From the NCBI GenBank assembly GCA_022451835.1, contig JAKUNX010000006.1, forward strand, positions 1 to 29,028: DNA of 29,028 nucleotides, in the 5' to 3' direction. A model generated the notes under the pieces. It did no database searches, had not been told where the DNA came from, and was given only the letters and a program-made list of their open reading frames with translations. Positions 22,230-29,028 of the stretch are shown piece by piece. Source of the stretch: Candidatus Poseidoniaceae archaeon. GTDB lineage: Archaea; Thermoplasmatota; Poseidoniia; Poseidoniales; Poseidoniaceae. The stretch's first letter is position 1. Each line of letters starts with the position of its first letter. The position numbers and the translations under genes are program-made.

Positions 22230-24572
22230 TCACTCCTCCTCATATTCTGGATTTTGTCCACTTAGGGTACAAATAATCCACTTTGAGGTAGGAGTATTTG
22301 ATATGTCTGCAGTAGATTCCAAAGGCACTAATTCGTTGGCCTCTGGAAAGTAAGTAGCAATATTCCTTTTTGGTATTTTGTATGGAATTACTATCCATTG
22401 CTTAGAAATTCTTAGACTTCCATTGAAATGACTTGTTATATCAACATAATCTCTAGTTTTGAGTTGTAAATCGAGCATATCATCAGGATTCATTAAAACA
22501 ACTCTCCTATTACCTTTAATTCCTCGATATCTGTCATCAAGGCCATAAATTGTAGTATTGTATTGATCGTGTGATCGCATTGTCATCATAACAAATTGGT
22601 CATCTTCAATGTCAACGTTTGGTAATGGGTTAATAGAAAAATGTGCTAATCCATCAGATGTATTGAATTGACAACTATCTTTAGGAGGATTAGGTAGGTA
22701 AAATCCATTTTCTTTACGCACACGGCGATTATAATTATCAAATCCATTAACGCATCGACTAATTAAATTCCTAATATTGTCATAGTCCTCTACTTGTTCA
22801 CGGAAATTAATAGAAGAATCTACAAGAGTCGTGTCGGCAAGTTGTGCAATAATCCATGGTTCACTTCTTAGATTACTAGATGCGGGTTTCAATCTACCTT
22901 CAGATGTGTGAACGATACCCATTGAATTTTCTACTGTCACGAATTGAGTTCCTGATTTTTGTTTATCTGCTTCTGTCCTTCCTAAGCATGGCAATATCAA
23001 CATCTCGTCGGATTGGACTAAGTGCGAACGGTTTAGTTTGGTTGAAACATGTACGCTCATTGATAGTTTAGACACTGCATTAGAGGTTCTTTTCGTATCA
23101 GGTGTTGCAGAAATGAAATTGCCACCTAGGCAAAACAAGAAGTCAACATCGCCATTCTCCATCGCAAGAATAGAATTCACTACGTCATATCCATGCTTCC
23201 TAGGCATTGTAAATTTCAAACCTTGTTCCATATTTTCAATAAAAGAATCACTAGGAGCCTCCCAAATTCCTACAGTTCGATTACCTTGAACATTAGAATG
23301 GCCTCTAACTGGGCATAAACCTGCACCCTTACGGCCAATATGACCTCCTAATAGATGCAAATTTACTACTTCTTGAATTACCGATACTCCATTTCTATGT
23401 TGTGTCAAACCCATTGCCCAACATGATATAATAGATTTAGAATTGGCTATAATTTCAGCTAGTTTGATAATTTCTTCCTTGCTAATACCGGTATCACGTG
23501 AGACTCTATCCCAGTCTAGAAATTGTAAAGATTCCACATACTGTTCATATTCAGTTGTTTTATCATTAATGAATGAGTGATTAACCTTTTTAGAGTCAAT
23601 TATTAATTTATTAATCCCTTGAAGTAATGCTGCATCGCCTCCGATTTTTATTGGTATATGAATATCAGATAATTTGGTAGAATTGAAGTTTAATTTCATA
23701 TAATCCTGTGGATGTTTGAAACGTACTAGTCCGGTTTCAGGCAATGGGTTGATGTGTATTATTGTTGATCCTTTTTTCTTAGCATCACTTAGTGCAGTCA
23801 ACATACGCGGATGATTGGTGCCTGGGTTTTGGCCAATTACTAGAATTGTATCAGCATAATTAAAATCATCTAGAGTAACTGTCCCCTTACCAATTCCAAT
23901 TGTAGAAGTCAATGCTTTACCACTGGATTCATGACACATATTTGAGCAATCAGGCAAATTATTAGTTCCATACATTCTAACAAATGCTTGGTATAGAAAT
24001 GCGGCTTCATTACTAGTTCTGCCGGATGTATAAAACACAGCCTTATTTGGGCTGTCAAGTGTATTTAATTTATTAGATATTAAACTAAATGCATCTGTCC
24101 AAGAAATCGGTTTATACTTTGATTCCCCCCTTTTCAAGTACATTGGTTCGGCAATTCTACCTTGGCTATTAAGCCAAAAATCGCTCATCTGTGATAATTC
24201 TTTTACAGTATACTTGGCAAAGAACTTACGATTTACATTAGCCTTCATAGCCTCGTCAGCTACAGCCTTAGCACCATTTTCACAAAATTCGAATGGTGAA
24301 CGATGGTCGGGGTCTGGCCAAGCACAACCAGGGCAATCAAAACCGTCTTTTTGATTAACCATTTTCAGCGTCTTAATTGTTTTAATAGGTCCCATTTTTT
24401 TGAGTGAATGTACAGCACTCGAAATTACCGCAGGGATGCCGGCTGCAGTCGATTTCAAACTTGATAATTTCAACTTAGATTGATCGACAGGAGTTAAGCC
24501 ATCGGTAGTATCACCCATCGTAATCAATTTATTGTACCTAATTTGACTTTTCAAGTCTTGGGCTAAAATCAT
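22230..24572 (-). CDS. Molybdopterin oxidoreductase, FdhF/YdeP family (formate-dehydrogenase-like)
   Basis: A 780-residue molybdenum or tungsten oxidoreductase of the FdhF/YdeP type. The hallmark GFDCPGCAWPDPDH (77-90, C80/C83) and FCENGAKAVA (96-105) are followed by SGRTSNEAAFLYQ and the MCHESSG motif with C213 as likely Mo ligand. The cofactor-binding GQNPGTNHPRML and the C-terminal MRSHDQYNT (dinucleotide-binding domain) are also present. YdeP-like proteins are annotated as formate dehydrogenase alpha chains, but their substrates are largely untested. The preceding gene is fdhD, the sulfurtransferase that activates such enzymes, two bases upstream. The ATG at 24572 is used; ATG 24518 (MGDTTDG) is a possible later start. 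Confidence 0.9.
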   Translation of the reverse strand: MILAQDLKSQIRYNKLITMGDTTDGLTPVDQSKLKLSSLKSTAAGIPAVISSAVHSLKKMGPIKTIKTLKMVNQKDGFDCPGCAWPDPDHRSPFEFCENGAKAVADEAMKANVNRKFFAKYTVKELSQMSDFWLNSQGRIAEPMYLKRGESKYKPISWTDAFSLISNKLNTLDSPNKAVFYTSGRTSNEAAFLYQAFVRMYGTNNLPDCSNMCHESSGKALTSTIGIGKGTVTLDDFNYADTILVIGQNPGTNHPRMLTALSDAKKKGSTIIHINPLPETGLVRFKHPQDYMKLNFNSTKLSDIHIPIKIGGDAALLQGINKLIIDSKKVNHSFINDKTTEYEQYVESLQFLDWDRVSRDTGISKEEIIKLAEIIANSKSIISCWAMGLTQHRNGVSVIQEVVNLHLLGGHIGRKGAGLCPVRGHSNVQGNRTVGIWEAPSDSFIENMEQGLKFTMPRKHGYDVVNSILAMENGDVDFLFCLGGNFISATPDTKRTSNAVSKLSMSVHVSTKLNRSHLVQSDEMLILPCLGRTEADKQKSGTQFVTVENSMGIVHTSEGRLKPASSNLRSEPWIIAQLADTTLVDSSINFREQVEDYDNIRNLISRCVNGFDNYNRRVRKENGFYLPNPPKDSCQFNTSDGLAHFSINPLPNVDIEDDQFVMMTMRSHDQYNTTIYGLDDRYRGIKGNRRVVLMNPDDMLDLQLKTRDYVDITSHFNGSLRISKQWIVIPYKIPKRNIATYFPEANELVPLESTADISNTPTSKWIICTLSGQNPEYEEE

Positions 24573-24574
24573 TG

Positions 24575-25342
24575 CTAGCCTATGATTGTAGCACTATTTG
24601 GTTTAACGAACGAATAGATTGTGATGCCTAATTTTCTAGCACAGTCTGCAGCAAGCGTTGAACAAGCACCAATTGATGCAATAACAGAAATGTTGGATCT
24701 CGCAGCCTTTGCAACTATATCCCATCCACATCTACCACTTAACAAAAGAACAATTTCTTCCATGGTGTCATCTTCAATTGATTTTCCAACAACTTTGTCT
24801 ACTGCATTGTGCCTACCTATGTCCTCTGAAAGATATTTCAATTCACCATGGTAATTTAATATTCCAGCACTATGCATTCCGCCAGTTTTTGAGAAACCAT
24901 CTTGTAATGATCTCATTTTTTCTAGTCCTAGATAAAGTATAGATTTATCAAATTCTAGATTGCCTTTAACCATGGGTAAATCAGCAATTAACATATCAAG
25001 GCCATCGGTATTACATGCACCACATGATGTAGTGGTAATGCCAGTAATTTTTGGCTTGGTTAGTAATGGAAAAGATGAATTGATTTGAACTTTAATTCCG
25101 TCTTTGCTAGTAGTCGATTTTACATCATTGGAACATATTTTAGCCTGAGATCTTTTAATGTAACCTTCAGTCAATAAATGACCGATAAATAGATTTTCAC
25201 AATCATTTGGAGAGGCCAATAATGTAGCTATTTTCTCTTCATTGAAATACAGATGCACAACTGATTCAACCGCCAAATCATCGGATGAAATAATCAAATT
25301 TCCATCTTTTAATTTGGAAACAGGAACTTTTCTATGATTCAT
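24575..25342 (-). CDS. fdhD: Formate dehydrogenase accessory sulfurtransferase FdhD
   Basis: FdhD passes sulfur from a cysteine desulfurase to the molybdenum cofactor of formate dehydrogenase-type enzymes. The 255-residue protein has the sulfur-carrying SCGAC motif (C107 and C110), SPNDCENLFIGHLLTEGYI in the N-terminal half, GGMHSAGI, and the DIGRHNAVDKVVGKS segment typical of the family. GGTGAT just upstream of the ATG at 25342 fixes the start; the longer open frame to 25396 would overlap tsr3 by 65 bases. Two bases separate it from the fdhF-like gene, its probable client. Confidence 0.95.
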   Translation of the reverse strand: MNHRKVPVSKLKDGNLIISSDDLAVESVVHLYFNEEKIATLLASPNDCENLFIGHLLTEGYIKRSQAKICSNDVKSTTSKDGIKVQINSSFPLLTKPKITGITTTSCGACNTDGLDMLIADLPMVKGNLEFDKSILYLGLEKMRSLQDGFSKTGGMHSAGILNYHGELKYLSEDIGRHNAVDKVVGKSIEDDTMEEIVLLLSGRCGWDIVAKAARSNISVIASIGACSTLAADCARKLGITIYSFVKPNSATIIG

Positions 25343-25892
25343 TATCATCACCATTACGTAAATGTTCAATTTCAAAAAAATCGAATTGTAAATCAACTAG
25401 TTCTTTGCTTGACTTAGCAGAAGAATACTCTTCAAGTGGTTCAAAGTTTAACTCTACAAAGCGTTGACCCCACCTAAAAGCCGAAAGTAAAGATTCAGCT
25501 TGTTCTTTATTTCCAGTTAGATAAGTTGCAGCGGCAATTGCTTCTATCGTAGATAATTTACCAGGTTTGCCCCAATTAACTGGATTTGCCGCAAGTAGTA
25601 ATGGTAACATTCGCGGTTGTAATCTAGTTTGTCTCATTACTTTATCGACACTAGATTCAATGTGCTTCCATGAACAATCCAAACCTACCAATGAACCATT
25701 TTTCTTAGTTAGTAAATCATGGTCTTCAGGGCCAAAAATTTTACCACATAAAGGTTCTAATATAATCCCTTTTTTTGGCAGAGTGCTAATTTTCTTATGC
25801 AGTTTAATATCGCCACGTTTTGAAGAAATTACTGCTGTATTTTTTTTAGGATCATCCTGTGCAAGCCACAAAGAATGAACTCGTATAGTCAT
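25332..25892 (-). CDS. tsr3: Tsr3, rRNA aminocarboxypropyltransferase
   Basis: Tsr3 transfers the 3-amino-3-carboxypropyl group of SAM to a hypermodified uridine of small-subunit rRNA. The 186-residue protein shows the family pattern: an N-terminal strand region ending in EPLCGKIFGPEDH, LVGLDCSWKHIE, the R-x-LPLLLAANPVNWGKPGKLST block that binds SAM and substrate, EAIAAATYLTGNKEQAESLL, and FRWGQRFVELN. Its SD (GGTGAT) lies in the last codons of mbf1 directly before the ATG. It overlaps fdhD by 11 bases. Confidence 0.95.
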   Translation of the reverse strand: MTIRVHSLWLAQDDPKKNTAVISSKRGDIKLHKKISTLPKKGIILEPLCGKIFGPEDHDLLTKKNGSLVGLDCSWKHIESSVDKVMRQTRLQPRMLPLLLAANPVNWGKPGKLSTIEAIAAATYLTGNKEQAESLLSAFRWGQRFVELNFEPLEEYSSAKSSKELVDLQFDFFEIEHLRNGDDNES

Positions 25893-26378
25893 CTAATCAC
25901 CGTTTTGATTGAAGAAATCCCCAAGAGTCATGCCTCGATTATTTCCCTTAATCACTCTCGATGTTTCTGATGGCGTACTGACTTCCATGAGTGAGATCCC
26001 CAATACACGTTCAAATTTCCTTATTACCGAATCAGTAGGTGGTTTTCCTGACTCGGCCGATTTTATTACATTGACAGTTTCAGCCATTCTTTTTCCAAGT
26101 TCTGCTTGATTCCATCCTTTAGAATTCCTGGCATTAGCAATCTTTGATGAAAAATTATCCACAAGTTCTTTCTCTTGTTTAGACATTATATCATTACGTC
26201 TTTTTGGCTTGTATGAAACATTTGTTCTATTTTGTGACATTCTAATGCCAGGGGCGGTTTGTTTTGGAGTTAATCCTAATTTCTCTACACACCTTATGCA
26301 AGCATTGACATTTGCTTTTCCCATCAGAACAGACTTAGTGCTGACCTTCATTGCTCCACAAATTTCACATTCACTCAT
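25893..26378 (-). CDS. Archaeal multiprotein bridging factor 1 (aMBF1)
   Basis: A 161-residue protein starting MSECEICGA. The N-terminal zinc ribbon has C4/C7 and C27/C30, then a basic linker (YKPKRRND), then a Cro/C1-type helix-turn-helix (NQAELGKRMAETVNVIKSAESGKPP) as in eukaryotic MBF1. Archaeal MBF1 is linked to translation and ribosome binding. The open frame extends 45 codons upstream, but that part would overlap the promoter of PAN and lacks family similarity; GGAGGTG lies 11 bases before the ATG used here. It heads the minus-strand series and is divergent from PAN. Confidence 0.93.
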   Translation of the reverse strand: MSECEICGAMKVSTKSVLMGKANVNACIRCVEKLGLTPKQTAPGIRMSQNRTNVSYKPKRRNDIMSKQEKELVDNFSSKIANARNSKGWNQAELGKRMAETVNVIKSAESGKPPTDSVIRKFERVLGISLMEVSTPSETSRVIKGNNRGMTLGDFFNQNGD

Positions 26379-26475
26379 AGTCTCACAAACACCTCCAACA
26401 CAACAATCAAAATGAAATTTATCATAGTTTATGACAGACTTCATAGATGATAGACGATAGGATGTATTGATTGGC
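26379..26475. promoter_or_regulatory. Divergent promoter region between aMBF1 and PAN
   Basis: This 97-base spacer separates two divergent information-processing genes. It contains AT-rich TATA-like sequence (AAATTTATCATAG and, on the other strand, CATAAACTATGATAAATTT, at about 26410-26430) that could serve either direction, and the aMBF1 SD GGAGGTG. No coding frame with family similarity crosses it. Confidence 0.45.
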
Positions 26476-27696
26476 ATGGTTGGCGACGTAGATACACCAC
26501 CTAATGATCTCAAATCATCTAATGAAGAAGATTTGAAACAACTCGAGGATGACTTTAGAAAATTACAAGAACAAACTCAAGATTTAATCAATGAAAGGGC
26601 TCACTTGGAATCAGAAATACGTTCTATGAAAAAACGAGCAAATAGGCTTGATGAAGAAGGTAGAAGTCTTAAATCTCCGCCGCTAATAGTGGGGCATTTA
26701 GAGGATATACTAGATCAAGAAAGAGGAATAGTTAGGGCTTCAAATGGAACTGTTTTTCAAGTTGGATTGAATCAAAGACTATCTCCAGACGTATTAAAAC
26801 CAGGAGTTAGAGTTGCACTTAATCAAGATACTTTAGCAGTAATTGAAGTGTTACATGATGCATGGGATCCAATGGTTAGTGGCGCTGAAATGGTCGAACG
26901 GCCAGAAATTGACTATGATTCAGTTGCAGGATTAGAAGAACAAAAACAATCTGTTAGGGAGGCAATAGAATTGCCACTTAATTCTCCTGAATTGTTTAAG
27001 AAAGTTGGAATAGAACCACCTAAAGGAATATTACTTGTTGGTCCGCCTGGATGTGGAAAAACGCTTCTTGCGAAGGCAGTGGCTAATCATACTGATGCGA
27101 CATTCATAAGAATGGTTGGTAGTGAGTTGGCTCAGAAATATATCGGAGAAGGTGGAAGAATGGTTAGAGAATTATTTTCTCTTGCTAAAGAGAAAGCACC
27201 GTCGATAATTTTCTTAGACGAAATTGATGCTATTGGTGCAAAGCGACTAGATGGTTCAACTAGTGGGGATAGAGAAGTACAACGCACATTAATGCAATTG
27301 CTAGCCGAACTTGATGGATTTGATGTATTAGAAAATGTCAAGATTATTGCTGCAACTAATCGCCCTGACATATTGGATGAGGCATTATTAAGGCCTGGAA
27401 GATTTGATAGAGTAATTGAAATACCCATTCCTGATGATTTGGGAAGGAAAGCGATATTCAAATTGAATATCGATAAAATGTCTACAAAAAAGATTCAATT
27501 GAAGGCTATAATTGATAAAACATCTGGGTTTTCTGGTGCTGAGATAAAGGCAACCTGTGTTGAAGCTGGAATGATTGCTATTAGAAAAGGTAGAGGGCAT
27601 ATTATTCAAGATGATTTCATAGAATCTATCAAGAGGATTAATGTGAAGAAAATAAATGGTGGGCTAAAAGATTCACCTGACTCTATTTACAATTAA
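26476..27696 (+). CDS. Proteasome-activating nucleotidase PAN (AAA+ ATPase)
   Basis: PAN is the hexameric ATPase that unfolds substrates for the archaeal 20S proteasome. The 406-residue protein has an N-terminal coiled coil (about 18-65), an OB domain with HLEDILDQERGIVRASNG, Walker A GPPGCGKTLLAKA, Walker B IIFLDEIDAIG, the second region of homology ATNRPDILDEALLRPGRFDR, and it ends in I-Y-N, the HbYX motif (hydrophobic, Tyr, any) that docks into the 20S core. I use ATG 26476; a TTG at 26467 is upstream. Proteasome subunits are not in this window. Confidence 0.95.
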   Translation: MVGDVDTPPNDLKSSNEEDLKQLEDDFRKLQEQTQDLINERAHLESEIRSMKKRANRLDEEGRSLKSPPLIVGHLEDILDQERGIVRASNGTVFQVGLNQRLSPDVLKPGVRVALNQDTLAVIEVLHDAWDPMVSGAEMVERPEIDYDSVAGLEEQKQSVREAIELPLNSPELFKKVGIEPPKGILLVGPPGCGKTLLAKAVANHTDATFIRMVGSELAQKYIGEGGRMVRELFSLAKEKAPSIIFLDEIDAIGAKRLDGSTSGDREVQRTLMQLLAELDGFDVLENVKIIAATNRPDILDEALLRPGRFDRVIEIPIPDDLGRKAIFKLNIDKMSTKKIQLKAIIDKTSGFSGAEIKATCVEAGMIAIRKGRGHIIQDDFIESIKRINVKKINGGLKDSPDSIYN

Positions 27697-27732
27697 GGCT
27701 AACTTCAAAGTCCGTCTAATTGAGCATGTGTC

Positions 27733-28779
27733 ATGGACCAGCCAATAATTGAGTGCGTGCCAAATATTTCCGAAGGTATAGATGAAAACGTGATTGGCGA
27801 GATTGTCAAATCAATTACTCAAAGCGATAAATGTTCAGTATTGAGTGTAGAGCCAGATGCTGATTATAATAGAACTGTAATCACGATTGCTGGACATCCA
27901 GAGGCAGTTTATCAAGCAGCATTTCAATTAATTAAGTCATCAATTGAACTAATTGATATGAGGACGCATAAGGGTGAACACCCAAGATTAGGAGTTGTTG
28001 ATGTATGCCCTTTTATCCCGCTCAGTAATTATACAATGGAGGACTGTTCAAATTTAGCAGAAAGGTTAGCAAAAGATGTTTCTAACCAATTTGGTGTATG
28101 TACTTTTCTTTATGGATATGCAGCAACTAATCCCGATAGAAAATTACTATCTACATTACGCAAAGGCGAATATGAAGGTCTTAAAGATCGTTTAGATAAC
28201 AATGATGAGATACATGGAGAATCAACAAGGTTGCCTGATTTTGGACCTAAACAATGGAGTGAGAATGTAGCAAAATCTGGTGGAATAACAATTGGTGCTA
28301 GAGATATTCTTATCGCTTACAATGTTAATGTTGATGAAAAAGATGCAGTAGTTGCTAAAAAAATAGGTTCAATTATTCGCGGATCTGGACGTTTAATCAA
28401 AACTTTGGATGGGAAAAAGATGAGAGTTAGAGGTATGATTCCTGAAATTCAAGGAATGGGAGTAACATTAGAGTCTCACTCCATAAGCCAAGTTTCAATG
28501 AATATTTTAGATGTCAATAAATGCTCCATTCACAAAGCATTCGAAATCTGTAAATCAATCGCTAACGATCATTCAGTGAAATTGAAAGGTAGTGAATTAG
28601 TAGGATTGGTTCCCTTAAGTGCAATGGTTGAATCTGGAAAGTGGTTTAGTAATAACCCAAACGCTTCTACTGAAGAATTAGTAGAGTGTGCAATAAATGG
28701 ACTTGGACTATCGCAACTAGAACATTTTGACCCTAAACAACGGATTATTGAGTGGGCCTTACAGGAGGGAGTGAATTGA
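27733..28779 (+). CDS. ftcD: Glutamate formimidoyltransferase FtcD
   Basis: FtcD moves the formimino group of N-formimino-L-glutamate to tetrahydrofolate, giving glutamate and 5-formimino-THF: the fourth step of histidine breakdown. The 348-residue protein has ECVPNISEG at the N-terminus, the catalytic HKGEHPRLGVVDVCPFIPL segment (79-97), YGYAAT and FGPKQW, and GGITIGARDILIAYNVN. It corresponds to the N-terminal half of the animal bifunctional FTCD. The gene follows PAN by 36 bases and has no obvious SD. The cyclodeaminase gene follows with a 4-base overlap, so the two halves of the animal enzyme are adjacent separate genes here. Confidence 0.96.
   Translation: MDQPIIECVPNISEGIDENVIGEIVKSITQSDKCSVLSVEPDADYNRTVITIAGHPEAVYQAAFQLIKSSIELIDMRTHKGEHPRLGVVDVCPFIPLSNYTMEDCSNLAERLAKDVSNQFGVCTFLYGYAATNPDRKLLSTLRKGEYEGLKDRLDNNDEIHGESTRLPDFGPKQWSENVAKSGGITIGARDILIAYNVNVDEKDAVVAKKIGSIIRGSGRLIKTLDGKKMRVRGMIPEIQGMGVTLESHSISQVSMNILDVNKCSIHKAFEICKSIANDHSVKLKGSELVGLVPLSAMVESGKWFSNNPNASTEELVECAINGLGLSQLEHFDPKQRIIEWALQEGVN
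28764..28768 (+). promoter_or_regulatory. SD that sets the cyclodeaminase start at a TTG
   Basis: GGAGG, inside the last codons of ftcD, is 7 bases before the TTG at 28776, the ideal spacing. The first ATG (28785) would be 16 bases away. This argues for TTG initiation and translational coupling across the 4-base overlap. Confidence 0.6.
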
Positions 28780-29028
28780 ATTGGATGGAAATGACTTTAC
28801 AAGAATTTCAAAGCAAATTAGCCTCGAAATCACCTACTCCAGGTGGTGGAACAGCAAGTGCAGTAGCATTGGGTCAGTCAGCAGCAGTAGTAGCCATGGT
28901 ATCTAATTTGACAATAGGTAATGAAAAATGGAAACACGGCTGGCAAGCAAGTAAATCAGCATTGGAAATTGCCAACAATACAATGGATGAAGCCGCTATT
29001 TTTGCTATGGCAGATAGCGATGCATTTG
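28776..29028 (+). CDS. Formimidotetrahydrofolate cyclodeaminase (partial, cut by window end)
   Basis: The first 84 codons of a protein beginning (M)NWMEMTLQEFQSKLAS, followed by the family hallmark SPTPGGGTASAVALGQSAA. This matches FchA and the C-terminal half of animal FTCD, which converts 5-formimino-THF to 5,10-methenyl-THF with release of ammonia, the last step of the route. Helical pattern and the adjacent ftcD gene agree. The start codon is probably TTG 28776, set by the GGAGG 7 bases upstream; ATG 28785 and 28791 are alternatives. The gene continues past the window. Confidence 0.93.
   Translation, partial: MNWMEMTLQEFQSKLASKSPTPGGGTASAVALGQSAAVVAMVSNLTIGNEKWKHGWQASKSALEIANNTMDEAAIFAMADSDAF

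Noticed and set aside
25343..25396. N-terminal 18-residue extension of FdhD
   Set aside because: It overlaps tsr3, and GGTGAT directly before the internal ATG indicates the shorter start.
26379..26513. N-terminal 45-residue extension of aMBF1
   Set aside because: The stretch covers the divergent promoter region and overlaps PAN, does not resemble the family, and a proper ATG with upstream GGAGGTG starts at the conserved zinc ribbon.

Overview
The window looks like a gene-dense, AT-rich chromosomal piece of a planktonic archaeon. My best guess is marine group II/III (Poseidoniales-like, Thermoplasmatota). The archaeal assignment rests on a PAN proteasomal ATPase ending in a HbYX tail, an aMBF1 bridging factor, Kae1, Tsr3, a DUF835 protein, a methylmalonyl-CoA mutase catalytic chain without its B12 domain, and TATA-type promoters. 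The finer placement is inference. Spacers are very short, neighbouring genes often overlap, and Shine-Dalgarno (SD) sequences of GGTGAT/GGAG type frequently lie inside the end of the upstream gene.

Layout. 1-3070 (minus): a preQ0/archaeosine-precursor operon in transcription order RHH regulator, folE, queE, queC-msrB fusion, queD. 3160-4677 (plus): a class III aminotransferase. 4672-9063 (minus): methylmalonyl-CoA mutase large chain, epimerase, a small unknown protein and a NatA/NatB-like ABC exporter. 9136-11602 (minus): kae1 interrupted by an in-frame TGA, a basic disordered protein of unknown function and an FKBP isomerase. 11666-13311 (plus): hutI and an ABM-fold protein. 13312-13916: a spacer with stacked inverted repeats, a 50-residue zinc-ribbon gene and tRNA-Val(GAC). 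13917-16410 (minus): two acidic zinc-ribbon proteins, one a large membrane protein with seven EF-hands. 16514-17380 (plus): a DUF835 protein. 17372-26378 (minus): a long tightly packed set mbf1, tsr3, fdhD, fdhF/ydeP-like, MFS, hutU, hutH. 26476-29028 (plus): PAN, ftcD and the start of a formimido-THF cyclodeaminase, cut by the window end.

How the genes work together. FolE, QueD, QueE and QueC form the GTP-to-preQ0 route. HutH, HutU, HutI, FtcD and the cyclodeaminase form the complete folate-dependent histidine-to-glutamate route, split over three transcription units. FdhD would activate the neighbouring molybdoenzyme. Mutase and epimerase interconvert methylmalonyl-CoA and succinyl-CoA.

The points most worth a second look are the QueC-MsrB fusion whose QueC half has lost all four zinc cysteines, the kae1 gene with TGA at the conserved Ser of its FSG motif, the seven-EF-hand membrane protein, an epimerase with Gln-Gln where His-His is expected, and the palindromic site covering the RHH gene start. 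I saw no CRISPR array, insertion sequence or integrase.
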